Positions 16,705 to 24,114 of a DNA stretch of 43,520 bases are shown here, piece after piece (positions within the stretch are counted from its first letter, which is position 1; every line of letters starts with the position of its first letter). The position numbers and the translations under genes were made by a program. Origin of the DNA: JACQFZ01 sp036381895 (GTDB lineage Bacteria; Pseudomonadota; Gammaproteobacteria; Acidiferrobacterales; Sulfurifustaceae); assembly GCA_036381895.1 (NCBI GenBank), contig DASVBY010000001.1, forward strand, positions 1 to 43,520, read 5' to 3'. The notes below the pieces were generated by a model. It was not told the DNA's origin. It searched no databases and was given only the letters and a program-made list of their open reading frames with translations.

Positions 16705-16840
16705 ACTGGCAGATGCCGGTCAGCTGCTTGTACCGGGGGCGCCTGACTGCGGTGACGACTGTCAGGCGAGGCGCACGTCGCCGGGAACGTATCCCGGAAC
16801 CGAACCCCACCCGCCTTCCCGCAGGACGGCGGGTTTTTTG
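16705..16840 (+). ncRNA. candidate structured small RNA ending in an intrinsic terminator
   Basis: Three hairpins lie in a row on the + strand: ACTGGC-AGAT-GCCGGT (16705-16720, one G-U pair), CGCCTGAC (16740-16747) with GTCAGGCG (16761-16768) around a 13-base loop, and CCGGGA-ACGTA-TCCCGG (16781-16797). GGGG at 16735-16738 could close the last two against CCCC at 16805-16808. An intrinsic terminator with six T follows. No + strand gene lies upstream nearer than 15505, and the genes on both sides are on the minus strand, so this looks like an independent transcript. It does not match tRNA, SRP RNA, tmRNA, RNase P or 6S RNA signatures that I know. The 5' end and promoter are not defined. Confidence 0.45.
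16809..16839 (+). terminator. intrinsic terminator, + strand
   Basis: CCCGC-AGGACG-GCGGG (16818-16833) is followed immediately by TTTTTT (16834-16839). A longer alternative stem pairs CCCGCC further left with GGCGGG. This is the clearest rho-independent terminator in the window, yet it serves no + strand protein gene. Confidence 0.75.
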
Positions 16841-16870
16841 TTGCCCGCGTTCCCCCGGCAGCAGCCGCAG

Positions 16871-18070
16871 TCAGGCGCGCGCCTGCCGGGCGGTCGCACG
16901 CGCCTCGACGCCCGCGAGATAGTCGAGCGCCTCCATCAAACCGCCACGCCGATGCGGGACGCCCGCAGCGGCGAGGCCCATCTCGATGCCGGCGAGCGTG
17001 CCGGCCAGCATCAGCTCGTTGAAATCGCCGAGGTGGCCGATGCGAAACGCCCGCCCCCGCAGCTTGCCGAGCCCGGTGCCGAGCGACATGTCGAAGCGCT
17101 CGAGGATCAGCTGGCGCAGCGCGTCGGCATCGTAGCCCTCAGGCATCAGCACGGCGGTGAGCGTGTTGCTGTACTCGCGCGGATCGCGGCACACGATCTC
17201 GAGTCCCCAGGCGCGCACCGCGCGCCGGCTCGCTTCCGCGAGCCGCGCGTGGCGCGCGTACACGTTCTCGAGACCCTCCTCTTCCAGCATCCGCAGCGCC
17301 TCCCGCAGGCCGTAGAGCAGATTCGTGGCCGGCGTGTACGGAAAGTAGCCGCTTCGGTTCGACTCGATCATATCCTCCCAGCGCCAGTACGCCTTCGGCA
17401 GTCGCGCCGCACGCGCGGCCGCACGCGCCCTGGCGCTCACGGCGTTGAAGCCGAGGCCGGGCGGGAGCATGAGCCCTTTTTGCGATCCGGCGACCGTCAC
17501 GTCCACGCCCCACTCGTCGTGCCGGTAGTCGATCGAAGCGAGCGAGGAGATGGTGTCGACCAGGAGCAGCGCCGGATGCCCGGCGTAGTCCATCGCCTGG
17601 CGCAGCTCGGGAATGCGGCTGGTCACACCGGTCGAGGTCTCGTTGTGTACGACGGCGACGGCCCTGATGGTGCCCGCGGCGTCGCCGCGCAGGCGCGCTT
17701 CGAGCGCGTCCGGGTCGGCGCCCGAGCGCCAGTCGCCGGGAACGAGCTCGACGTCGAGGCCGAGGGCGCGCGCCACGCGCTGCCATTGCAGGGCGAAGTG
17801 CCCGGTTTCGAACATGAGCACCTTGTCGCCGGGGGAGAGCGTGTTGACGAGCGCGGCTTCCCAGGCGCCGGTTCCCGAACTGGGAAAGACGACGACGTCG
17901 CCGTCGGTGCGGAACACGCGCCTGAGGCCCCGGAAGATCTCCTGGGCGAGCTCCGCGAACGCGGGGCCGCGATGGTCGATCGTCGGGAAATCGATCGCGC
18001 GCAGCACGCGATCCGGGACGTTGGTGGGACCGGGTATCTGGAGGAAATGCCGTCCGCTTCTATAGGACAT
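16871..18070 (-). CDS. serine/alanine-glyoxylate aminotransferase
   Basis: A 399-residue class V PLP aminotransferase. It starts with LQIPGPTNVPDRVLRA, then shows the glyoxylate-family segments DHRGPAFAEL and SSGTGAWEAAL, a conserved VHNETSTGV, the Asp in LLVDTISSLASID, and the PLP lysine K198 in AGSQKGLMLPPGL. It ends GTGLGKLRGRAFRIGHLGD. It matches SgaA/AGXT-type enzymes that transaminate glyoxylate with serine or alanine, feeding the serine cycle or photorespiration-like salvage. GAGGAG lies 6 bases before the ATG. Downstream lies the structured-RNA gap, and upstream a 182-bp gap separates it from cynS. Donor specificity is unproven. Confidence 0.9.
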   Translation of the reverse strand: MSYRSGRHFLQIPGPTNVPDRVLRAIDFPTIDHRGPAFAELAQEIFRGLRRVFRTDGDVVVFPSSGTGAWEAALVNTLSPGDKVLMFETGHFALQWQRVARALGLDVELVPGDWRSGADPDALEARLRGDAAGTIRAVAVVHNETSTGVTSRIPELRQAMDYAGHPALLLVDTISSLASIDYRHDEWGVDVTVAGSQKGLMLPPGLGFNAVSARARAAARAARLPKAYWRWEDMIESNRSGYFPYTPATNLLYGLREALRMLEEEGLENVYARHARLAEASRRAVRAWGLEIVCRDPREYSNTLTAVLMPEGYDADALRQLILERFDMSLGTGLGKLRGRAFRIGHLGDFNELMLAGTLAGIEMGLAAAGVPHRRGGLMEALDYLAGVEARATARQARA

Positions 18071-18206
18071 TCGCGGCTCCTCGGCGGCGCGCCCCGGCGC
18101 CGCCTGTGCAGGAACCCCCGATTATTCGACACCCACCGTACGCGTACAAGGCGCGCGGGCGGGAAGCGGACGCTTCGCCGACCTGCACGCGCGGGCGCAC
18201 CGCAGC

Positions 18207-18227
18207 GCGCGCCGCCCGGCGGCGCGC
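18207..18227 (-). terminator. GC hairpin downstream of cynS
   Basis: GCGCGCCGCC and GGCGGCGCGC are perfect 10-base arms around a single C, and would fold with a loop of about 5 bases. It lies 26 bases past the cynS stop. No U-tract follows, so it may protect or pause the transcript rather than terminate it fully. Confidence 0.35.
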
Positions 18228-18252
18228 ACGATGCCTGGCGGCGCGCGCACGC

Positions 18253-18696
18253 TCAGTACGTCTTGTACGGCAGGAACTTCCCGCTCATCACGATCTTCAC
18301 GCGGTCGCCCTTCGGGTCGGGCTCGCGCGTGACGTCCATGCTGAAGTCGATCGCGCTCATGATGCCGTCGCCGAACTCTTCGTGAATCAGCGCCTTGAGC
18401 GTCGTGCCGTAGACGTTGATGATCTCGTAGAAGCGATAGATCAGCGGATCGGTCGGCACCGCCGTCGGCAGCGAGCCCTTGTACGGCACGGTCTGCAGCA
18501 GCGCCACCGCTTCGTCCGGCAGCTCGAGCAGCTTGCCGACGGCCTCGGCCTGCTCCCGGGTGAACGTCATCTGACCGAGCAGGCCGGCCGTGACCCATTC
18601 CTTGCTCTTGCCGACCGCCTTCGCCAGGTCGGCCCACTTGAGGCCCTTGCGGATCTTGGCGGCGATGATGGCTTCGGTGACTTCGGCGCGCGTCAT
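18253..18696 (-). CDS. cynS: cyanase (cyanate hydratase)
   Basis: A 147-residue enzyme that breaks cyanate plus bicarbonate into ammonia and CO2. The N-terminal helical domain (about 1-75) and the C-terminal catalytic domain are complete. The catalytic triad R88, E91 and S114 (E. coli R96, E99, S122) sits in IYRFYEIINVYGTTLKALIHEEFGDGIMSAIDF. GAGGAGG just before the ATG is a strong ribosome-binding site. The order transporter A-B-D then S matches cynABDS operons, but all three upstream transporter genes are broken. cynS itself shows no damage, suggesting selection on cyanate from inside the cell (for example from carbamoyl phosphate breakdown). Confidence 0.96.
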   Translation of the reverse strand: MTRAEVTEAIIAAKIRKGLKWADLAKAVGKSKEWVTAGLLGQMTFTREQAEAVGKLLELPDEAVALLQTVPYKGSLPTAVPTDPLIYRFYEIINVYGTTLKALIHEEFGDGIMSAIDFSMDVTREPDPKGDRVKIVMSGKFLPYKTY

Positions 18697-18715
18697 GTGA
18701 CCTCCTCTTTCGTCC

Positions 18716-19388
18716 TCAGTGACGGGATGCGATGCGGGCGGCGGCCGCGGCGTCGGCGAGTGCGGCGTCGTCGAGCCCCGGACGCACTACGGGCGGATGC
18801 TTCGGGTCGCAGGCATCCGGCGGGCGCTCGCGCAGCGTCCGTGAGCGCTTCACCAGGAACTCGACCAGATGGTTGCGGATCGCGTAGTACGCGGGCTCGT
18901 GGATCAGGCGCGCGCTCGCGCGGGCGCGCGAGCGTCACCTCCACGATCTCGGCGATGCCTGCATCCGGGCCGTTCGTCATCAGTATGATCCTGTCGGCGA
19001 GCAGAATGGCCTCGTCCACGTCGCGGGTGATCATGAACACCGTCTGCCCGCTCTGCTCCCAGATTCTGACCAGCTCTTCCTGAATAGTGCCGCGGGTGAG
19101 CGCATCGAGCGCGCCGAACGGCTCGTCCATGAGCAGCAGCTTCGGCTGGATCGCGAACGCGCGCGCGATGCCGAGAATCGTCGACTTGCCGCAGCCCGAA
19201 TGCCCGATCATGCACACGAACTCGCCGCGGCGCACGGTGAAGTTCACTTGCGCGAACACCGTGAGCGGCGCGCTCCCGTGGCCGCCCGGGAACCGGCGCG
19301 CGAGACTCTCGACCCTGAGCAACGCGTCCGACATCTTCTGCCGCTCACGGGTTTCGGCCGGCGTGCGGCCGCTCGGTATCGCCGTCAT
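18716..19388 (-). pseudogene. cynD: cyanate/nitrate ABC transporter ATPase, internally deleted and frameshifted
   Basis: The remnant is clearly NrtD/CynD/TauB-type. Walker A GHSGCGKST runs straight into IARAFAIQPKLLLMDEP (Walker B), so about 80-90 residues holding the Q-loop and the LSGGMKQRV signature are missing in frame, with the junction near 19168-19176. MDEPFGALDALTRGTIQEELVRIWEQ and TRDVDEAILLADRI follow. A second lesion, a shift in a GCGCGC run near 18905-18919, moves the true C-terminus (YYAIRNHLVEFLVKRSR) into another frame, whose ancestral stop is at 18716. The shifted frame instead ends at 18693, overlapping the cynS start. Without the signature motif it cannot be a working ABC ATPase. 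A sequencing or assembly error could explain the shift but hardly the deletion. Confidence 0.85.
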
Positions 19389-19395
19389 GGCGCCG

Positions 19396-19910
19396 CTAGT
19401 CCGCGTACCGCACCAGGCGCTGGACGCGCGCGAGCACCTGATCGAGCAGCATGCCGACGACGCCGATCATGAGGATCGAAAAGATCACGCTGTTCAGGTT
19501 CAGGTTCCACTCGTTCCACACGTAGTAGCCGATGCCGGTGCCGCCGACGAGCATCTCGGCGGCGACGATGACGAGCCACGAGATGCCGATCGAGACGCGC
19601 ATGCCCGTGAGGATCGTCGGTGCCGCGGCGGGCAGGATCACGGTGACCGCGGTCTGCACGCGCGTGAGCTCGAGCGTGCGCGCCACGTTGAGGTAGTCGC
19701 GGCGCGCGTTCGCGAGGCCGAACGCCGTGTCGATGAGCATCGGCCACACCGAGCAGATGAAGATCACGAAGATCGCCGACGCCACCGAGTCCCGGATCGC
19801 GGAGAGCGCGAGCGGCATCCACGCGAGCGGCGAGCTCGGGCGCGGCACCTGGATGTACGGGTCGAGCGCGCGGCGCCAGAGCGGCGACATGCCGATCACG
19901 AAGCCCGGCC
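19396..19910 (-). pseudogene. cynB: cyanate/nitrate ABC transporter permease, C-terminal fragment
   Basis: About 171 residues of the C-terminal part of an NrtB/CynB permease remain: GFVIGMSPLWRRALDPYIQ, AIFVIFICSVWPMLIDTAFG, VARTLEL, the EAA-like VILPAAAPTILTGMRVSIG, VIVAAEMLVGGTGIGYYVWNEWN and VIFSILMIGVVGMLLDQ. The normal protein is about 270-330 residues. The N-terminal signal and first membrane helices are gone, replaced by the truncated cynA reading in a different frame, so no start codon serves this fragment. The junction lies in GGGCCGGGC around 19905-19915. The cynD remnant follows 7 bases downstream. Confidence 0.85.
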
Positions 19911-20306
19911 CGCGGTCTTGATCACCTCGACATCGAGGCCGTGCTTGGCGTAGAACCCGGGCGGATGCGTCATGATGATCGGTGTCGTGCAGGTGATGGG
20001 GACGAATCCGACTTTGAGCTGCTTCTTCTCGAGCGGGCGCTTCTCGGCGGCGAGCGCCTGCAGCGCGTCGAACGGGAAGAACTGCGCGAGCAGGCTCGCC
20101 GCCGCGCTCGCACCTACCGCGCGCAGGACGCGGCGCCGCTCGGCGCTTTCGGGGAAGAGCGTTCGCAACACGGTCTCTTCGAGCGTGCGGCGCGACGCGA
20201 GCCCGTGCGCGGGCGCCGCCGCGGCGTGATCCGCCTCGCCCGAGTGCCGCCCGCGGGAGCAGCCGCAAGCCGGTGCATCGGAGGAAGGATCGCGAACGAA
20301 GGACAT
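19896..20306 (-). pseudogene. cynA: cyanate/nitrate ABC transporter binding protein, N-terminal fragment
   Basis: The first 130 or so residues of an NrtA/CynA-type binding protein (normally over 400). The N-terminal CGCS motif and helical linker are followed by a hydrophobic segment (RRVLRAVGASAAASLLAQFF), then LKVGFVPITCTTPIIM and DVEVIKTAG, after which it hits a TGA at 19896-19898. It is fused out of frame to the cynB C-terminus, so a deletion of roughly 1.3-1.6 kb (judged from family lengths) removed the rest of cynA and the start of cynB. The ATG at 20306 has GGGAG 8 bases upstream. Upstream 20307-20519 is the divergent gap shared with the c-di-GMP gene. Confidence 0.85.
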
Positions 20307-20519
20307 GACGTTTCTCCCGTGACTCATCGCACGCGATCGTAGCGATCGGCAGAACCCACCGGTACCGCAGTGGCTTCGAAAACGCGGTAGCCGTACTGCT
20401 ACACGGCCGCTGGCCGGACGGCGCGCACGCTATGCGATAATCCCGCGCGGGAGGCATCCGCATCGGCGGGTGCCGACGACATGTGGTGACGCTCGTTGTC
20501 GCCGGCCAGGGATGTGCCG

Positions 20520-23231
20520 ATGCGGATCCTGTTAGCAGATGCCAATGCACGCGGCCGCAGCGCTCTCGGCGCGCGGCTGCGCGGAAACGGACACGACGTC
20601 ATCGAAGCGGGCGACGGCATCGAGGCACTCGCGGCGGCGGCGTCGCGATCCCCGGACCTGATCGTCGCCGAGATCCTGCTGCCCGGCGTCGACGGCTACG
20701 CCCTGTGCCGCGAGCTTCACCGGCGCGGCGGTCCGCCGCTCGTTTTCTCCACGCGCAGCACCGTCACGCCCGACGACATCCGCTTCGCGGTCGCGCTCGG
20801 CGCCGTGGGCTTCGTCGAGTACTCGCCCGACCCCGAGCAGCTGGCCGCCCGGCTCGAGGAGCTCTTGGCGCGCGACCTGCATGCGCCGCGCACGGTGCCG
20901 GAGCTGCCGGAAGTCGAGTACCTGCGCGAGCACAACCGCCGGCTCGGCACGATGCTGAGCGCACGCTTGATCGAGCTCGAGCGCGTCAATGCCGAGCTCG
21001 CCGCACGCGAGGCGTACGTGCGCGCCATCATCGACACGGAACCCGAGTGCCTGACGCTGGTCGCGCCGGACGGGAAAGTGCGCGACGTGAACGCGGCCGG
21101 GTTGCGCATGTTCGAGGCGGAAACGCTCGAGCAGATGCGCGGGCGCGACATCTACGACTTCGTCGAGCCCGACGATCGCGGCGCCTTCCGGCGGTTCGTG
21201 CGCCGTATCCTGCGCGGGCAATCGGACACGCTCGAGTTCCGCGGCGCGGGGCTCAAGGGGGCGCGCCGGGTGCTCGAGACGCGGGCTACGCCGCTGCGCG
21301 ATTCGAGCGGCCGCGTGACCGCGCTCCTCGGCATCGTGCGCGATATCACCGAACGGCGGCAGGCGGAAGAGAAGATCAAGCGCCTCAACCGCGTGTACGC
21401 GATGCTCTCGGGGATCAACGCCGTGATCGTGCGCGTGCAGCGCCGCGAGGAACTGTTCCAGGAGGCCTGCCGCCTCGCGGTCGACACCGGCGGCTTCGCC
21501 ATGGCTGCGATCGGCCTTCTGGACCGCGCGCGCGGGCGCGTGCGGCCGGTCGCGGCGTGGGGCGCGCCGCGCGACCTGCTCGCCACGGTCACTTCGCGGC
21601 TCGCGCTCGCCGACGCCCGCGGCCGCCGCACGCCCGCAGGCGAGGCGGTGGCGCAGAAGCGGCCGTTCGTGGCGAACGACATCGCCCGCGACGAGCGGCT
21701 CGCGCTGAAGGACGTCTTGAGCGCGCACGGCGCCGGGTCGTTCGCGCTGCTGCCGCTCGTGATCGGCGGCGAACCGCTCGCCCTGCTCTGGCTGGTCGCG
21801 CGCGAGCCCGGGTTCTTCGACGACACCGAGCTGCGGCTCCTCACCGAGCTCGGCGGCGACATCGCCTTCGCGCTCGATCACATCGACAAGGAGGAGCGCC
21901 TCAACTATCTCGCCTATTACGATGCGCTCACCGGCCTCGCCAACCGTACGTTCTTCCAGGAGCGGCTGACGCAGCTCCTGCGCGGCGCCGATCGCGAGGA
22001 CGCACGGCTCGCGCTGTGCACCATCGACCTCGAGCACTTCAAAGTCGTCAACGACGCGCTCGGCCGGCACGTCGGCGACGCGCTGCTGATCGAGTTCGCA
22101 CGACGCCTCAAACGCGCCGCGGGAAACGACGCGCACGTCGCGCGCCTCGAGGCCGACCGCTTCGTGCTCGTGCTTCCGGGCCTGCGGCGCGAGGACGAGG
22201 TCATGCGGCGTCTTCAGGAGGCGCTCGGCCCGTGCACCCGGGAGCCGTACCGCGTCGAGGAGCAGGAGCTGCGCATCGCCTTGCGGCTCGGCATCGCGGT
22301 TTATCCGAGCGATGCGCAGGACACCGAGCGGCTCATGCGCAACAGCGAAGCGGCGCTCAAGAAGGCGAAGGCGCGGCGCGAGCGCTTCCTTTTCTATACC
22401 GCGCAGATGACCGATCGGGTGGCGGAGAAGCTCGCGTTCGAGAACCGGCTGCGCCGCGCGCTCGACCGCGACGAGTTCGTGCTGTACTACCAGCCCAAGG
22501 TCGAGGCGGCGAGCCGCCGCGTCGTCGGGCTCGAGGCGCTGCTGCGCTGGGCGGATCCCGCGGACGGGCTGGTGACGCCGATGAAGTTCGTGCCGCTGCT
22601 CGAGCAGACCGGACTCATCGTCGACGTCGGCGCCTGGACGATGCGGCGCGCGGCGGCGGATCACCGCGCCTGGCGCGCGGCCGGCCTCGACGCCCCGGTC
22701 GTCGCGATCAACGTCTCGCCGGTGCAGCTGCGCCAGCGCGGCTTCGTCGAGACCGTGCGCGGCGCGCTCGACGGCGAGGGCGGCAGAACGCCGTTCGCGC
22801 TCGAGATCACGGAGACCGTGCTGCTCGAGGAGGGCGAAGAGAACATCGCACGCCTCGAAACGCTGCACGCGCTCGGCGTCGACATCGCCATCGACGACTT
22901 CGGCACCGGCTACTCCTCCCTCGGCTACCTCGCGCGGCTGCCGGCGCAGATGCTGAAGGTCGATCTCTCCTTCGTGGCGCGCATGCTGCACGACCCCGAT
23001 ACCATGACGCTGGTGTCGACCATCATCTCGCTCGCGCACGCGATGCGTCTGCGAGTGACGGCCGAAGGCGTCGAGGTGGAGCGCCAGGCGCGCGTACTGC
23101 AGGACCTGCGCTGCGACGAGTTGCAGGGCTATCTCTTCAGCCGCCCGCTCCCGCGCGACCAAGTCGTGCGGCTCTTTGGCGCGCGGCTCGCGGCCGGCCG
23201 CGGGACCGGAACCCGGCTGCCGCCGCACTGA
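20520..23231 (+). CDS. receiver-PAS-GAF-degenerate GGDEF-EAL c-di-GMP phosphodiesterase
   Basis: A 903-residue cytosolic signalling protein. It has a CheY-like receiver (1-115), coiled coil (about 130-165), PAS (about 165-285, ending VRDITERRQAEEKI), GAF (about 290-450), GGDEF (about 460-630) and EAL (about 640-890). The receiver has Glu (E51) where the phosphorylated Asp belongs (DLIVAEILLPGVDG) and lacks the usual switch Lys. The GGDEF site reads EADRF, so cyclase activity is not expected. The EAL site keeps EALLRW, DDFGTGYSSL and AEGVE, so c-di-GMP hydrolysis is likely. The ATG at 20520 was preferred over the TTG at 20496. It is monocistronic and convergent with the TetR gene. Confidence 0.92.
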   Translation: MRILLADANARGRSALGARLRGNGHDVIEAGDGIEALAAAASRSPDLIVAEILLPGVDGYALCRELHRRGGPPLVFSTRSTVTPDDIRFAVALGAVGFVEYSPDPEQLAARLEELLARDLHAPRTVPELPEVEYLREHNRRLGTMLSARLIELERVNAELAAREAYVRAIIDTEPECLTLVAPDGKVRDVNAAGLRMFEAETLEQMRGRDIYDFVEPDDRGAFRRFVRRILRGQSDTLEFRGAGLKGARRVLETRATPLRDSSGRVTALLGIVRDITERRQAEEKIKRLNRVYAMLSGINAVIVRVQRREELFQEACRLAVDTGGFAMAAIGLLDRARGRVRPVAAWGAPRDLLATVTSRLALADARGRRTPAGEAVAQKRPFVANDIARDERLALKDVLSAHGAGSFALLPLVIGGEPLALLWLVAREPGFFDDTELRLLTELGGDIAFALDHIDKEERLNYLAYYDALTGLANRTFFQERLTQLLRGADREDARLALCTIDLEHFKVVNDALGRHVGDALLIEFARRLKRAAGNDAHVARLEADRFVLVLPGLRREDEVMRRLQEALGPCTREPYRVEEQELRIALRLGIAVYPSDAQDTERLMRNSEAALKKAKARRERFLFYTAQMTDRVAEKLAFENRLRRALDRDEFVLYYQPKVEAASRRVVGLEALLRWADPADGLVTPMKFVPLLEQTGLIVDVGAWTMRRAAADHRAWRAAGLDAPVVAINVSPVQLRQRGFVETVRGALDGEGGRTPFALEITETVLLEEGEENIARLETLHALGVDIAIDDFGTGYSSLGYLARLPAQMLKVDLSFVARMLHDPDTMTLVSTIISLAHAMRLRVTAEGVEVERQARVLQDLRCDELQGYLFSRPLPRDQVVRLFGARLAAGRGTGTRLPPH

Positions 23232-23259
23232 TGCGCCGGCGTCGCGAACGCCGCCGGCG

Positions 23260-23919
23260 TCAGGCGACCGCGCTGTCCGCGCGCCCGGCGCTGCGGCTGC
23301 CGAGGAACTCGATGATCAGCTGCTCAATGCGCTCGATGGCCGATTCGTCTTCCGGGAACGCGGTGAGCACCACGCGCCCGCCGATGGTGGCGACATAGAC
23401 GAGGAGCGCGAGGTCGCGCGCCTGGGCCTCGTCGGCCGCGACGTGGCGCAAGAGCCGCGCAACGTGCTCGATACGGGCGCGGTCGACCTCGGCCACGATT
23501 CTCGCGGCATACGCGTCCCGGCGCGCGAACTCGCGCACCGCGAGCTCCACGCGCATTTGCCGGGCGTTGCGCGCCGGCTCGCGCAGCACCAGGCGGAAGA
23601 TTTTGCGCAGCTCGCTCTCGTTCGGGTCGGGATTGGCCGCGAGGTAGGCGAGCTCCGCGAGCCGCCGGTCGCGCCAGCGTTCGAGGAAGCGCACGACCAG
23701 CTCGGCGTGATCGCTGAAATGCCAGTAGAAGCTCCCGCGCGTAACGCCGAGGCGCTTCGCGAGCGCGAGCACGCGCAGGTTGTCGAAGCCGCCCTCGGCG
23801 ATCGCGCCGCCGGCGGCATCGAGCCAGGCGTCGGGGCTCAGCGGAGCCTGCTCGGGCGCGCGGCGCGCGGCGGGACCGGCCTTGCGGCGGGTCGGCGCTT
23901 TCCGGCGTGTCTTGGGCAT
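23260..23919 (-). CDS. TetR-family regulator, likely repressor of the fad operon
   Basis: A 219-residue TetR protein. After a basic, disordered N-terminus (about 25 residues, MPKTRRKAPTRRK), the helix-turn-helix lies at about 30-75 (GGFDNLRVLALAKRLGVTRGSFYWHFSDHAELV), followed by an all-helical ligand domain. It is divergent from the beta-oxidation operon, and two matching 15-bp operator copies lie in the gap. By position and by analogy with FadR/PsrA-type TetR regulators it should sense an acyl-CoA and repress both directions. The ligand is inference. The ATG at 23919 is the only in-frame ATG that leaves the operators upstream of the gene. Confidence 0.88.
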   Translation of the reverse strand: MPKTRRKAPTRRKAGPAARRAPEQAPLSPDAWLDAAGGAIAEGGFDNLRVLALAKRLGVTRGSFYWHFSDHAELVVRFLERWRDRRLAELAYLAANPDPNESELRKIFRLVLREPARNARQMRVELAVREFARRDAYAARIVAEVDRARIEHVARLLRHVAADEAQARDLALLVYVATIGGRVVLTAFPEDESAIERIEQLIIEFLGSRSAGRADSAVA

Positions 23920-23930
23920 GGCGTGGTCGG

Positions 23931-23986
23931 TTGACGGTCTGCTGGCGATGCACTAGTGTATGGCAACTCAGTACACAAGTGTATGG
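23931..23986 (+). promoter_or_regulatory. fad operon promoter with two TetR operator copies
   Basis: TGCACTAGTGTATGG (23949-23963) and TACACAAGTGTATGG (23972-23986) agree at 13 of 15 positions and are 23 bp apart. Each has a 5-bp or near-5-bp inverted repeat (CACTAGTG, TACAC-AA-GTGTA). TTGACG (23931-23936) with TAGTGT 17 bases later makes a plausible promoter toward the fad operon, covered by the first operator. The pair fits autoregulation plus operon repression. Confidence 0.65.
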
Positions 23987-24114
23987 AATCCGCCTGGCGG
24001 AGTGCACGACCCGGCGCGCGGTTCGCCGCCGCGCGGGGCCGCACCGTCGCATGCCCAGCCGCGCGCGGCCCGAAGCCGGGGCCGCCGGACACCACCAAAG
24101 CTGCAGGAGTCACT

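Noticed and set aside
16781..16797. tRNA-like T-arm in the hairpin array
   Set aside because: The stem is right for length but the 7-base loop AACGTAT does not match the T-loop consensus, and no acceptor stem, D-arm or anticodon arm can be assembled around it.
16529..16810. Minus-strand frames through the rluE-sgaA gap as a small protein
   Set aside because: Arg/Ser-rich with no motif, no ribosome-binding site, and it overlaps the hairpin array.
16705..16840. 6S, SRP, tmRNA or RNase P RNA
   Set aside because: None of the conserved sequence signatures (such as the SRP GGAAG core or RNase P GAGGAAAGTCC) is present and the length does not fit.
17350..17372. GGTTCGACTC as a tRNA T-arm
   Set aside because: It lies inside the aminotransferase coding sequence and has no flanking stems.
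18693..19388. Functional 231-residue ABC ATPase
   Set aside because: It lacks the Q-loop and signature motif and its C-terminus is out of frame relative to the family.
19396..20550. 384-residue permease beginning near 20550
   Set aside because: Only the last 171 residues are permease. The upstream part of that frame reads through the cynA fragment and the divergent promoter and has no similarity or signal.
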